The notes beneath the pieces were generated by a model. That model searched no databases and had not been told where the DNA came from. It saw only the letters and a program-made list of their open reading frames with translations. This document shows positions 26,871 to 35,933 of a stretch of 64,000 nt of DNA, in pieces (the first letter of the stretch is position 1; every line of letters starts with the position of its first letter). The stretch is from Thermococcus chitonophagus (GTDB lineage: Archaea > Methanobacteriota_B > Thermococci > Thermococcales > Thermococcaceae). The stretch spans positions 1,778,978-1,842,977 of the forward strand of contig NZ_CP015193.1 of assembly GCF_002214605.1 (NCBI RefSeq). Direction: 5' to 3'. The position numbers were made by a program, and so were the translations under genes.

Positions 26871-28928
26871 TCAACCACCCTCAAACCTCACATATTCAAC
26901 CCCCAGGGGGTTTAGGTATGAGCAATTGCATAGTATCCTTATATCGTGAAGGCCTGGAGCTAGATTTACTGGAATTCTTAGTACCTTTGGTTTTTCTGAA
27001 AGTTCAGTTGTCAGAGCTAGCCTATCGTCAACGTAAATATTTGCTTTTTCACGTCCTTTTCCTACTGCAATTTTAATTTCCAACATTTTAATGTACTCCT
27101 TTGTACAGAACAGTATCGTTGAATTCTTTGATACCGAGACGGCGTAAGGATATCCCATAAGCCTTAGCTTTTGAGTGGCATAGTTCTTTATTATGAAGCC
27201 ATGGACAAAGTACTTCGTTGAGTTCAGCCAACTTATCTCCCCCGATGCTAGGTAATACGAGCACACCTTCTCAATAGCTCTGCTAGAGGTCTTATTTACC
27301 CGGGACAACAACCAGAGGCCATTATAAAACTCAAGTATTCCATATTTAGAATAGAGCTGGGTAACATCTAGTGGATACGCCCTAAGCTCCCCAGCTCCCC
27401 TGCTGTCAACGTAGATGTAGGTTGCATTATCAACTCCCCCTCCATAGCATTTTATTGGAGTATCGGTTAGTATCGGTATCCATCTTCCCGAATCAAACTC
27501 ACATGCCGTCAATACTTCATGATCTCCGACAATTTTGTGAACTTTAAGAATGAAATCCACAGTTTCATCGTCTAGCAAGTAAGAGGACTCACTTGCGAGG
27601 TGCTCTATTCTTACATATGGGAAAGCGAGTGCAATACCCGCGATTAAGAGAAACACCCCCAAGGATCTCCAGCGCCTTATTATCAAGTAGAGCCCCTGGG
27701 CACTTATTATGGGTATCAGAGGTGTGGCAAGCATAAATGCTCTCTCCGAGTTCCATATGGCAGATACTACTGGAACATGAACCCTGAAGAATATTTTGTT
27801 AAGGATTATAAGCAGAATAACAAAAAAAGTTCCCGAGATTGGCCTGTAGACAAATAGACCAAGCAAAAATGCAAGACCAAAGATAATTTGACCATTCGAC
27901 ACAAAGGTATATTTTAGCATGTGTTTAAGGAACTCAGGGTTGTCCTTATTTGGGTAGTAGCTGTTGACCTTAACTGTTCCTTCAGCATATTTCTGAGGAA
28001 GGGGCATGAAAATTATCATCAATATTAGGCTCGTGGCTAATTGATATGAGAACTTCCTAAGATCTCTCAAGACGAGAAGTGCCATTATCTGGAAAACTAT
28101 ATACTGGTAGGGGTGAACAATCCCCATAGTCCCGCCAAAAATCCCAAGTATTGCTGGGCTGGACCTCTCCTCCCTGACTTCAAATAGGACAAACGCGGAA
28201 AACAGAAAGAGAAGATAATTGAAAAAGGCCGGTAATAGGGCATATTGCACAAAGTAGAAATAGAGAGCAGAAACAGAGGTAATGGGAGCTGCTATTAACC
28301 CAATTTCTCGCTTTATCTTCTTACCAACCAAATATGTAGCAACCGGAAGGTACGCTATTTCAAAAAGTCTCAGGGCATTCATAGCATATATGATCTCCCC
28401 ACTAACCCCGCCAGTATAGAAAGCAACTAAGACATGATAACCTGGGGGGTAGTTCGAAATAGTCTTGCTGAAGTATTCAGGAACGAGTGAGGGGGAAAAG
28501 TATGGGGTATTAGAAAGCAATATCATTTTGACTTTTGAGCCATGAAACCACGTATCAGCGGCCCTATAGTCTGGAAGGAGGAAGTAAAAGCTCCTGACCA
28601 AAAACGAGAGGAAGATTGATGCTAGAAGGACTGCACCGTCAAAATTTTCAATTTTAATCCTTATACTCGTCTTTAGACTTAAAACAACCGAAAAAACAGC
28701 CATAGTGGGCCAGATAACAGAAAAAGGGATCCCTATTCTACCAAAAAATAGCCCAACAAGAATCACTACAATGAAGCCAATACCGGGGCTCAAAAGCAGA
28801 ACTTCCCAAGGATCAGAGTTCTTAAATAATCTGCTTCCAGTTAGAAAACCAAGTATAGATGTAGCTAGGATCAGAGAAAAGGGATGTCTAGAGAGGAAAA
28901 GGAATGCCAGTATTAATCCTCCGGACAC
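26871..28928 (-). CDS. Large multi-spanning membrane protein, GT-C-like
   Basis: About 685 residues with roughly 12 transmembrane helices followed by a soluble C-terminal region (about 470-695) including beta-rich segments. 'YRAADTWFHGSKVKMI' and 'SNYPPGYHVLVAF' lie in likely external loops, as in GT-C glycosyltransferases, but no family can be named with certainty. It directly precedes the GT39-like gene, so they probably work together. The open frame starts at 28958 inside mazG. A GTG at 28928 is a possible start; an SD-like GGAGG lies just after it, so the exact start is unresolved. Confidence 0.65.
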   Translation of the reverse strand: MSGGLILAFLFLSRHPFSLILATSILGFLTGSRLFKNSDPWEVLLLSPGIGFIVVILVGLFFGRIGIPFSVIWPTMAVFSVVLSLKTSIRIKIENFDGAVLLASIFLSFLVRSFYFLLPDYRAADTWFHGSKVKMILLSNTPYFSPSLVPEYFSKTISNYPPGYHVLVAFYTGGVSGEIIYAMNALRLFEIAYLPVATYLVGKKIKREIGLIAAPITSVSALYFYFVQYALLPAFFNYLLFLFSAFVLFEVREERSSPAILGIFGGTMGIVHPYQYIVFQIMALLVLRDLRKFSYQLATSLILMIIFMPLPQKYAEGTVKVNSYYPNKDNPEFLKHMLKYTFVSNGQIIFGLAFLLGLFVYRPISGTFFVILLIILNKIFFRVHVPVVSAIWNSERAFMLATPLIPIISAQGLYLIIRRWRSLGVFLLIAGIALAFPYVRIEHLASESSYLLDDETVDFILKVHKIVGDHEVLTACEFDSGRWIPILTDTPIKCYGGGVDNATYIYVDSRGAGELRAYPLDVTQLYSKYGILEFYNGLWLLSRVNKTSSRAIEKVCSYYLASGEISWLNSTKYFVHGFIIKNYATQKLRLMGYPYAVSVSKNSTILFCTKEYIKMLEIKIAVGKGREKANIYVDDRLALTTELSEKPKVLRIPVNLAPGLHDIRILCNCSYLNPLGVEYVRFEGG

Positions 28929-29203
28929 TCGCAGGGCTTTTTTCCACAATACGGACACACCCCAGGATACTTCTTCTTTGCCGCCTCCTCCAAATCAATA
29001 CCCACAAGATTTGCTAAACTCGCGAGCCAAGCCAAAACATCGGCAAACTCCTCTTCTAGGGCATCTTTATTGTTCTTTCTCAAAGCCTCGGCTAGTTCAC
29101 CAACCTCCTCAACAAACCAGAAAAACGTCCTCTCAACTCCTCTCTTCTTATCCTTGTGATAGTAAATCTCTCTGATCATCTCTTGGAACTCGCTAATCTT
29201 CAT
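28913..29203 (-). CDS. MazG-type nucleotide pyrophosphohydrolase
   Basis: A 96-residue all-alpha NTP pyrophosphatase domain. The metal-binding pattern is visible as 'EEVGELAEALR' (residues 31-41) and 'EEEFADVLAWLASLA' (50-64). A C-terminal CPYCGKKPCEC adds a possible zinc knuckle. Such proteins clean the nucleotide pool of abnormal NTPs. The ATG overlaps the stop of the upstream DNA glycosylase by 4 bases, which fits a shared role in DNA protection. Confidence 0.88.
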   Translation of the reverse strand: MKISEFQEMIREIYYHKDKKRGVERTFFWFVEEVGELAEALRKNNKDALEEEFADVLAWLASLANLVGIDLEEAAKKKYPGVCPYCGKKPCECPED

Positions 29204-30012
29204 TTTCTCACCCCCTGGGTTTTTCTATCATAGCACAGGATGTAGAAAGCTAGTAGGGACTTCCACTTACCGTAAGGTTCTATGACCTCTCTAACGTCCT
29301 TCTCCCTAACGTCCTTCACCTTCAGCCCAAATATCTTGGCTATCCCCCTCCTCAACCCTAAATCTCCAGCCGGATAAACGTTCTTTCGAAGTCCGTACAT
29401 TAGGAACAACTCTGCACTCCACTTCCCGATGCCCTTGAACTTCGTGAGGTACCTTATCGCTTCCTCTTCACTAAACTCCCACAGATCAAGCCTCAAATTT
29501 CCTTTAATGAACTCCTGGGTTACGGAAAGTATGTAGTTGGCTCTATATCCAAGCTTCGCTTCTCTGATTTTATCCCCTAAGGAGAGGATATCCTGGGGTT
29601 CTGGAAACAGGTATAGATCACCCGCTTTTCTCCCAGCTAGCCTCACTAGGTTGTGTATCGCCTTCTGTGCGAACTCAAAACTTATCTGCTGCTGAGCTAT
29701 AACCTCAACTATCGCCTGATACAAGCTTGGAGCCCCAGGAATAGTCAAGCCATAAAATTCCTCGATCAAAAACGCAAACTTTGAATCGCTTATCTCGGAG
29801 TAAAAGGATTCTAGATCCGTATCAAGCCCCAGGACAAACCTTATCTTCTCTATAGCCTCCTTCTTCTCTCCCCGCGAGAGATTCTCGGGAACTATGAAGT
29901 CTCCATCGTAGCCCACTACACCCTGGGGTAAAGCTTGCCAGAACACTCCCCTTTCGTACTTCCACGTCCCGTTCTTTATCATCTCATGCGTCGTTTTCTT
30001 CAGGTCGATCAT
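29200..30012 (-). CDS. alkA: AlkA-type DNA glycosylase (HhH-GPD)
   Basis: About 270 residues with a helix-hairpin-helix plus Gly/Pro/Asp motif: 'LTKFKGIGKWSAELFLMYGL' then 'YPAGDLGLRRG', where the Asp is the expected catalytic residue. Archaeal AlkA homologues remove alkylated or deaminated bases. The frame extends to a TTG at 30030, but those codons lie in the box C/D sRNA just upstream. The ATG at 30012 with GTGG upstream is the likely start. It is followed by mazG with a 4-base overlap. Confidence 0.88.
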   Translation of the reverse strand: MIDLKKTTHEMIKNGTWKYERGVFWQALPQGVVGYDGDFIVPENLSRGEKKEAIEKIRFVLGLDTDLESFYSEISDSKFAFLIEEFYGLTIPGAPSLYQAIVEVIAQQQISFEFAQKAIHNLVRLAGRKAGDLYLFPEPQDILSLGDKIREAKLGYRANYILSVTQEFIKGNLRLDLWEFSEEEAIRYLTKFKGIGKWSAELFLMYGLRKNVYPAGDLGLRRGIAKIFGLKVKDVREKDVREVIEPYGKWKSLLAFYILCYDRKTQGVRK

Positions 30013-30018
30013 TTTAAC

Positions 30019-30076
30019 CACGCTCAGCAAGGCCCTATCATCACTTTTCAGTGCAGTTCGCTCTCATCATCGCCAG
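30019..30076 (-). ncRNA. Box C/D guide sRNA (candidate), upstream of alkA
   Basis: On the minus strand all four boxes appear in order with archaeal spacing: C box ATGATGA (30070-30064), a 12-base guide (30063-30052), D' box CTGA (30051-30048), a 4-base link, C' box TGATGA (30043-30038), a 10-base guide (30037-30028), and D box CTGA (30027-30024). A TATA-like CTTTTAAG lies about 25-30 bases upstream, around 30097-30107. The RNA would guide 2'-O-methylation five bases upstream of D or D'. rRNA or tRNA targets were not identified. Confidence 0.8.
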
Positions 30077-30124
30077 CCACTATGTTTTTTAATGCCCAAC
30101 TTAAAAGGCTTAGTGGGGAAAGTT

Positions 30125-30646
30125 ATGGCCAAGGCTAAGCCAAGGTACTGCGAGCTTTGTGGAAGGGAGATAAGGGGGCAGGGGCACGTTATAAGGATTG
30201 AAGGTGCCGAACTTTTGGTCTGTGACGAGTGCTACAGAAAGTACGGGAGGAAGCCCGGAACCTTCAGCATAATGCCCAGGAGAGAGCCAACGAGAAGAGC
30301 ATCAACTCCAAGGCCCAGGCCCCAGGTGAGAAGGGAGAGGCCGTTAATAACCGAGGACATCGTTGAGGACTACGCGGAGAGGGTCATGGAGGCAATAAGG
30401 AGGAGCGGGCTGAGTTATGAGGAGCTCTCCCATAAAGTGGGTCTCTCCGTTAACGTTCTGAGGAGGATAGCTCACGGAGAGTACACGCCGACAATTGAAG
30501 AGGCCAGGAAGCTTGAAAGATTCTTTAAGATAAAGCTCATTGAGAAAGTTGAGGCTGACTTCGAGCAAAAGCCCTTAATCCCCAAGGACTACGAGCCAAC
30601 TCTGGGGGATATAGCGAGAATAAAAATTAGAAAGAGGAAGAAGTAG
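30125..30646 (+). CDS. mbf1: Multiprotein bridging factor 1 (aMBF1)
   Basis: Archaeal MBF1 has an N-terminal zinc ribbon and a C-terminal Cro-type helix-turn-helix, and is thought to act in transcription or ribosome association. Here the ribbon is CELCGREI...CDECYRKYG and the HTH is 'LSYEELSHKVGLSVNVLRRIAHGEYTPTIEEARKLERFFKI'. The frame begins at 30092, but the ATG at 30125 (MAKAKPRYCELCG) gives the family start, with GGGGA upstream and a TATA-like GTTTTTTAAT at 30083-30093. The product is 173 residues. Confidence 0.93.
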   Translation: MAKAKPRYCELCGREIRGQGHVIRIEGAELLVCDECYRKYGRKPGTFSIMPRREPTRRASTPRPRPQVRRERPLITEDIVEDYAERVMEAIRRSGLSYEELSHKVGLSVNVLRRIAHGEYTPTIEEARKLERFFKIKLIEKVEADFEQKPLIPKDYEPTLGDIARIKIRKRKK

Positions 30647-32020
30647 CTAGTGCCACGTTGTTACTTTCCTCTCAACTTTTCCAGCCATGGCATCTTTGAT
30701 CGCTTGCTCAATTATCTCCAAGGCCTTCTCCGCGACCTCTTGGGTTAGAACAAGTGGCGGGGTTATCCTTATCACGTTCCCAAACATTCCATAGCTCGGG
30801 AGGATTAGGCCAAGCTCGAATGCCCTCCAGCAGATCTTCCCTGTCATCTCCGGATCTGGCTTATCCCCTTCTTTAACTATCTCCACTCCGATCATTAGTC
30901 CTTTTCCTCTGACATCACCTATTATCTCGTACCTCTCCTGCATTTCCCTTAGCCTCTTCCTTATGAACTCTCCAACCCTCAGGGCATTCTCCAATAGTTT
31001 TTCCTCTTCTATTATCTCTAGCGTAGCCTCAGCTGCTGCAGATATTACCGGATTTGCGGCTGGCGTAAGAAGGGCAGAGCCGCTCGTCACTTCCATAGGC
31101 TCTTCCTTTCCGATGACCCCACTGAGGCCCATTCCGCTTGCAACACCTTTGCCAAAGATCATCAAGTCAGGCTCAACGTCGAACCACTCGCTACCCCACC
31201 ACTTTCCAGTCCTTCCTATTCCGGTCTGAACTTCATCCATAACCAAAAGGATTCCATGCTCCTCGAGGATTGGCTTTAGTTCCTTGAAGAAGTTCTCCGG
31301 AGGAACAACTATTCCCGCATCACCCTGAATTGGTTCAGCAAAGAGGGCGGCAACTTCATCCGGGGGAACAACGTGGGCAAATACGTAGTTCTCAAGGTAG
31401 TCAAGGAACCTGTTTATGAGCTCGTCGGGCTCCTCGTAACCGTTAATTCCCCATACGTTCCTGTAGGGATTCGGGTATGGAAGCCAGAACACCTGGGGCA
31501 TTAGCGGAGAGTAACCCCTCTTCTGGGAGACTTGGAAGGATGCTATGGAAGTTGCCCCAAACGTCTGCCCGTGATATGCCCCTATAAAGGCCAGAATCCA
31601 CGGCCTTCTAGTTGAAAACTTTGAGACCTTAATCGCCATATCTACGGCATCGCTTCCGCTTAGCCCGAATATTATCTTGGGGTTCTTTATTATCGAGATC
31701 TTTGCCAGTTTTTCAGCGACCCGTATCGCCCTTTCATTGTGAGTGTAGCCAATCATCGAGTGTTGAATTAACTCTACTTGCTCCTGAACTGCCTTCACCA
31801 GTTTGGGATGAGCGTAGCCCGTGGATGCAGCTGCAGCTCCCGCCAAGAAGTCTATAAATATATTGCCATCGACATCTTCTATAAGCGGGCCAAACCCTCT
31901 TTTAGGAACTAAGGGAAACAGCTTTACTCCGATTCCCGTTGATAGTACCTTTCTTTCCCTCTCTACAAGCTCCTTTGCTTTTGGTCCTGGGGGCTTAACA
32001 ACTATTCGAGGATACTCCAT
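30647..32020 (-). CDS. Class III PLP enzyme; amino-acid racemase-like (alanine/serine type)
   Basis: A 457-residue fold-type I PLP enzyme of the class III aminotransferase family. The PLP lysine is K291 in MIFGKGVASGMG, the Asp contacting the pyridine nitrogen is in LLVMDEVQTGIGRTG (about residue 262), and the 'GLSGSDAVDMAIK' phosphate loop is clear. Thermococcales use members of this family both as omega-aminotransferases and as racemases, including a P. horikoshii alanine/serine racemase from what appears to be the same locus. The upstream sodium:alanine symporter gene supports an alanine-related substrate. Exact specificity needs assay. Confidence 0.8.
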   Translation of the reverse strand: MEYPRIVVKPPGPKAKELVERERKVLSTGIGVKLFPLVPKRGFGPLIEDVDGNIFIDFLAGAAAASTGYAHPKLVKAVQEQVELIQHSMIGYTHNERAIRVAEKLAKISIIKNPKIIFGLSGSDAVDMAIKVSKFSTRRPWILAFIGAYHGQTFGATSIASFQVSQKRGYSPLMPQVFWLPYPNPYRNVWGINGYEEPDELINRFLDYLENYVFAHVVPPDEVAALFAEPIQGDAGIVVPPENFFKELKPILEEHGILLVMDEVQTGIGRTGKWWGSEWFDVEPDLMIFGKGVASGMGLSGVIGKEEPMEVTSGSALLTPAANPVISAAAEATLEIIEEEKLLENALRVGEFIRKRLREMQERYEIIGDVRGKGLMIGVEIVKEGDKPDPEMTGKICWRAFELGLILPSYGMFGNVIRITPPLVLTQEVAEKALEIIEQAIKDAMAGKVERKVTTWH

Positions 32021-32096
32021 AATGCATCATCTCAAAGAAATATTATGTGAACAAAAAATATAAGTTAAGCGAAAAAAGTTGGAAGAATGACAAACG

Positions 32097-33683
32097 TTAT
32101 GGGTTCTTGGATATGAACTCCTCGGTGTACTGCTTGATTATTGGGTATAGCACTATCAGTCCGATGAGGTTTGGAATGGCCATCAGCCCGTTCATCATAT
32201 CCGAGAAGTTCCAGACGTCCTCAAGTGGCTTGACTGCACCGATGTAGATGAAGATCACGAAGAGTAGGTTGTAAACGAGGTGGAGCTTTGGATAGAGGTT
32301 GGCGAACTTGTTTGGATCCTGGGTGATCCACTTAGCTAAGTACATGACGTTCTGCCTTCCGTAGAATGACCACGCCAGAATCGTGGAATATGCGAAGAGC
32401 ACTATTCCTATTGCCACCATTATCTTTCCTATCTGCCCGAACGCTTCAGCAAATGCTGCCTGAGTGAGCGGTGCACCGTTTAAATCTGGGTACTTTGCAT
32501 AAGCTCCGGTAACTACTATGCTTATTCCAGTAAGTGAGCAGATTATCAGTGTGTCAATGAATGGACCGAGCATAGCAACGTGAGCCTGTCTAGAGGGATG
32601 ATCAGTTTTAGCGGCAGCGTGGGCGAGGGTTGCCGTTCCAAGGCCTGCCTCATTGGAGAAGAGACCTCTCTTGACACCCCAGATTATAACCTGGCCTATG
32701 GCACCACCGGCAACTGCCTTTCCTGTGAACGCATCCTTGATTATTGTCGCAATTGCACTTGGTATCTGGCCTGCAAACTTGATCCAGACTCCGACCGCGA
32801 AGAGGAAGTAGATTATTGCCATGAAGGGAACGAGCATCTCGGCAACTTCACCGATCCTCTTAATTCCACCAATGACTACTATGAACGTTAGAACAGCCAG
32901 CGCAAGTCCAGTAACCCATACTGGAATACTGAATGCTTCCTTTATTGCCGCAGCCACTGAATTTGACTGTGTCATGTTACCAATGCCAAAAGCTGCTATT
33001 GCCGCGAACAGGGCGAATAATACTGCCAGTATTTTTCCAATGCTCGGTAAAAACTCCTCCTTCAGAAGTGCCAATCCAAGGATCGCAAAGAGAACTGCAA
33101 TGATAAACGCCAAGATCTTGAGTCCTCCGCTGAGACCAAGCCCATCCTTTGCAATAAAGATTGCAAAGAGTATCGTCATTATCGAGGCTATGACCCTGCT
33201 AATTCCAGTCCCCTTAACTTCTGAAAAGCCCCTCTCGAGGAAATTAAATGTTCCTCCGATCATTGTTCCATCTGGGAGTTTGCTTCTGAAGGCAACGCCC
33301 AAGAGGCCCTCTGAATATCTGGTTGCCATTCCAACAAGTGCCGTAACCCACATCCAGAAGAGTGCCCCAGGACCGCCAAAGTGAATTGCCGTAGCGACTC
33401 CAGCAATGTTACCGATTCCTACAGTTCCTGAGATCGTTGCCATTAAAGCTTGAAACGGCGTAATATCTCCTTCGCCAGTCTTTTTCCTACCTTCAAAGAG
33501 CGTATATCGAATCGACCATCCAAGTCTCCTGAACTGTATTCCTTTGAGCACTATTGTAAGTAGCAATCCTGTACCCAACAAAAGGACTATCATTGGCGGT
33601 CCCCAAACTTCACCATCCAACCAATTGACAAAGTCCATAATTCCACCCATTAATGCACCCCCAAGTATATTGTCGAATTTCAT
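32097..33683 (-). CDS. Sodium:alanine/glycine symporter (AGCS family)
   Basis: A 528-residue transporter with about 11-12 membrane segments. AGCS hallmarks are 'GTVGIGNIAGVATAIHFGGPGALFWMWVTALVGMATRYSEGLLGVAFR' (about residues 90-137) and 'GVKRGLFSNEAGLGTATLAHAAAKTDHPSRQ' (about 335-366). It couples Na+ entry to uptake of alanine or glycine. It lies upstream of the racemase-like PLP enzyme on the same strand with a 76-base gap, so the two may form one unit for D/L-alanine use. Confidence 0.92.
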   Translation of the reverse strand: MKFDNILGGALMGGIMDFVNWLDGEVWGPPMIVLLLGTGLLLTIVLKGIQFRRLGWSIRYTLFEGRKKTGEGDITPFQALMATISGTVGIGNIAGVATAIHFGGPGALFWMWVTALVGMATRYSEGLLGVAFRSKLPDGTMIGGTFNFLERGFSEVKGTGISRVIASIMTILFAIFIAKDGLGLSGGLKILAFIIAVLFAILGLALLKEEFLPSIGKILAVLFALFAAIAAFGIGNMTQSNSVAAAIKEAFSIPVWVTGLALAVLTFIVVIGGIKRIGEVAEMLVPFMAIIYFLFAVGVWIKFAGQIPSAIATIIKDAFTGKAVAGGAIGQVIIWGVKRGLFSNEAGLGTATLAHAAAKTDHPSRQAHVAMLGPFIDTLIICSLTGISIVVTGAYAKYPDLNGAPLTQAAFAEAFGQIGKIMVAIGIVLFAYSTILAWSFYGRQNVMYLAKWITQDPNKFANLYPKLHLVYNLLFVIFIYIGAVKPLEDVWNFSDMMNGLMAIPNLIGLIVLYPIIKQYTEEFISKNP

Positions 33684-33791
33684 TATTGCATAATGGAATA
33701 TTTAAGACTTGCTTGCTCCTAATTTAACATACATGAAATTCTTTGCACTATATAGAAAAGTTTAAACATTAGGACTCCCAAGCATGTATCA

Positions 33792-34598
33792 ATGAGAGCA
33801 AGGATCGTGCTACTATTTATCGTAATACTTGCAATGATTGGTTTAATCAGGGGAACAGCCCATAGCGAGTGGGGAAGTTTAAGTGCCGACGTAATTCTTG
33901 AGGCAATAGTCTTCATCTATATTTTTGCGGCAATAGTTGCGTTTATATTCCTAATTCTGATAAGGGAAAAGGACATAGAGAGGGAAGATATGTATAATTG
34001 GAAGTTCTCCCTTAAAGAGCTTATCCTTTATGGCCTCTCATTTGTAATGGTTATGGTATACTTCTTCATCATCACCAAAGGACTCAAACTTCTTGCAAAA
34101 TCACCAAAAAACGAAACAAGTACGAGAGTCGCCGTAGGAGGCACCTCCCCAACGCTCTTCAGACCTCCAGTCATGAGCAAGCCCGTTCCCACTCTGATAA
34201 GTTACATCCCGATAATCCTGCTACTGACAATAACAGTTTTCCTGGGACTTGAAGTCATTCGAGGGGTAAGAACCATTACAAAGAAGAGACAAGTAAAGAG
34301 AACACTCACGGACTTTGATATAAAGCTCCAAGAAAAGGGCCTGGATCTGTTTTCAAACCCCAGGGAAGCAGTTATAGAGCTGTACAAAAAAGCCGTATTA
34401 TGGCTCGAAGTGTTAGGGATACCATATAAAGAAAGCTGGACGCATTGGGAACACGCTGAAAAGGTGGCTTATAAGAGGAGAGCGTATGTAGAGTTAGCAA
34501 GACTCTTTGAAAAAGCCAAATACGCACCAGACAAAGTCACGTATGAAGATGCAGAAAAGGCATACAAGCTGTATCAGGTGATAAAGGGTGAAAGTTAA
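33792..34598 (+). CDS. DUF4129 membrane protein of a MoxR operon
   Basis: This 268-residue protein has three predicted membrane helices (about residues 4-22, 36-55, 74-96), an external linker, a fourth helix (about 136-155), and a cytoplasmic C-terminal DUF4129 domain ('NPREAVIELYKKAVLWLEVLGIPYKESWTHWEHAEK'). DUF4129 proteins recur with MoxR ATPases and DUF58 proteins. It is the first gene of a five-gene operon and overlaps the next by 11 bases. A TATA-like CTATATAGAAA is near 33751-33761. Confidence 0.8.
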   Translation: MRARIVLLFIVILAMIGLIRGTAHSEWGSLSADVILEAIVFIYIFAAIVAFIFLILIREKDIEREDMYNWKFSLKELILYGLSFVMVMVYFFIITKGLKLLAKSPKNETSTRVAVGGTSPTLFRPPVMSKPVPTLISYIPIILLLTITVFLGLEVIRGVRTITKKRQVKRTLTDFDIKLQEKGLDLFSNPREAVIELYKKAVLWLEVLGIPYKESWTHWEHAEKVAYKRRAYVELARLFEKAKYAPDKVTYEDAEKAYKLYQVIKGES

Positions 34599-34986
34599 GT
34601 ACATAATACCTCTTATTCCGGCAATGGTTGCATTCACTTATGGCTCCTATCTAGTTAGGTGGATATTTGCGATAATAACCGCAGCCATCCTATTCGTATA
34701 TTCTCTAGAAGACGTCGAAATACCGGCAAAATTTAGATTTAAACCGGAAGTCAACATGGATGATGAAATTAGACGTCTATCAAATATAGTTAAGAGAACA
34801 GAGAGAAGTAACACAGCCAGGAGGATAGTAGTTGATCATATCTTAGAGGCATATCACAATATGGGTTACGAATATTCAGACTTAAGGAAGAACCCGCCTG
34901 AAGCTTTAAGGTTACTTAAAGATGAAAGCAATTTCCTCGAAAGATTAGAAAGATCACTGGAAATATTAGAGGAGGAGGTAAAATGA
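34588..34986 (+). CDS. Small membrane protein in the MoxR operon
   Basis: 132 residues starting with GTG: two N-terminal membrane helices (about 3-40), then a cytoplasmic helical domain ('[51 protein letters not shown]'). It overlaps the DUF4129 gene by 11 bases and moxR by 4. Proteins of this type are regular members of archaeal MoxR loci; no activity is known. Confidence 0.75.
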   Translation: MKVKYIIPLIPAMVAFTYGSYLVRWIFAIITAAILFVYSLEDVEIPAKFRFKPEVNMDDEIRRLSNIVKRTERSNTARRIVVDHILEAYHNMGYEYSDLRKNPPEALRLLKDESNFLERLERSLEILEEEVK

Positions 34987-35927
34987 ACATAGAAAAGAAA
35001 GCTAAGATGATATTAGATGAAGTTAAAAAAGCCATAGTTGGGAAGGATGGTGTTCTGAAGTTGATTCTCGCTTCAATACTAGCGGATGGCCATATTCTCA
35101 TTGAAGACCTCCCTGGACTTGCAAAAACCTTAATGGCTAAGAGCTTCGCAAAGGCGCTTGGCCTTCAATTTAAGAGAGTTCAGTTTACACCTGACTTATT
35201 GCCAAGCGACATCCTGGGTATTAATGTATTTAATCAGAAAACACTAGAGTTTGAATTTAGAAAAGGACCGGTATTTACCAACATTCTCCTAGCCGATGAA
35301 ATAAACAGATCACCTCCCAAGACCCAATCAGCCCTTCTTGAGGCTATGCAAGAAAGACAGGTAACAATAGATGGGAAGACGTATCCCCTTCCCAAACCAT
35401 TTATCGTAATAGCAACTCAGAATCCAATAGAGCAGGAGGGAACGTATCCCCTCCCAGAAGCCCAGCTAGACAGGTTTTTAGTTAGACTTAGAGTTGGATA
35501 CCCAAATCGTGAAGATGAAAAAGAGATTCTGAGGAGGAGAATAGAGAGAAAGCAGGAAGAAGTCGATATTAAACCTGTGGTGAGTCCAGAAGACGTTCTA
35601 AAAATGCAGAAGGAGATCGAAGACGTGTATGTGAGCGATGCAATAATTGAATATATAGTGTCGATAGTATGGGCCACTAGGGAGGATAAGAGGGATATCG
35701 AAGTTGGTGTATCTCCAAGGGGAAGCTTGGCCCTTCTCAAGTTGGCAAGAGCTTACGCAGCCATTAATGGGAGAGATTATGTAATTCCAGACGATGTGAA
35801 GGCGATCGCTGTTCCAGCTTTGAGCCATAGAATTATATTGAAAAGGGAACTATGGTATACAAAAGTCAGTCAAGAAGCCATAATAGAGAAGATACTCGAC
35901 AAAGTCCCAGTTCCAAAATTTGAGTGA
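34983..35927 (+). CDS. moxR: MoxR-family AAA+ ATPase
   Basis: 314 residues with the AAA+ core: Walker A '[16 protein letters not shown]', Walker B '[24 protein letters not shown]', sensor 1 '[26 protein letters not shown]', and a C-terminal lid. MoxR ATPases are chaperone-like and act on or with DUF58 (VWA-like) proteins encoded beside them, often in envelope or enzyme maturation. Coupled to the neighbour upstream by an ATGA overlap; DUF58 follows after 6 bases. Confidence 0.94.
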   Translation: MNIEKKAKMILDEVKKAIVGKDGVLKLILASILADGHILIEDLPGLAKTLMAKSFAKALGLQFKRVQFTPDLLPSDILGINVFNQKTLEFEFRKGPVFTNILLADEINRSPPKTQSALLEAMQERQVTIDGKTYPLPKPFIVIATQNPIEQEGTYPLPEAQLDRFLVRLRVGYPNREDEKEILRRRIERKQEEVDIKPVVSPEDVLKMQKEIEDVYVSDAIIEYIVSIVWATREDKRDIEVGVSPRGSLALLKLARAYAAINGRDYVIPDDVKAIAVPALSHRIILKRELWYTKVSQEAIIEKILDKVPVPKFE

Positions 35928-35933
35928 GGAGCT

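Noticed and set aside
31140-31185. Box C/D sRNA on the minus strand inside the PLP enzyme gene
   Set aside because: CTGA and TGATGA occur close together, but no C box or final D box is present at the right spacing.
32821-33384. 187-codon ORF on the plus strand
   Set aside because: Antisense shadow of the AGCS symporter.
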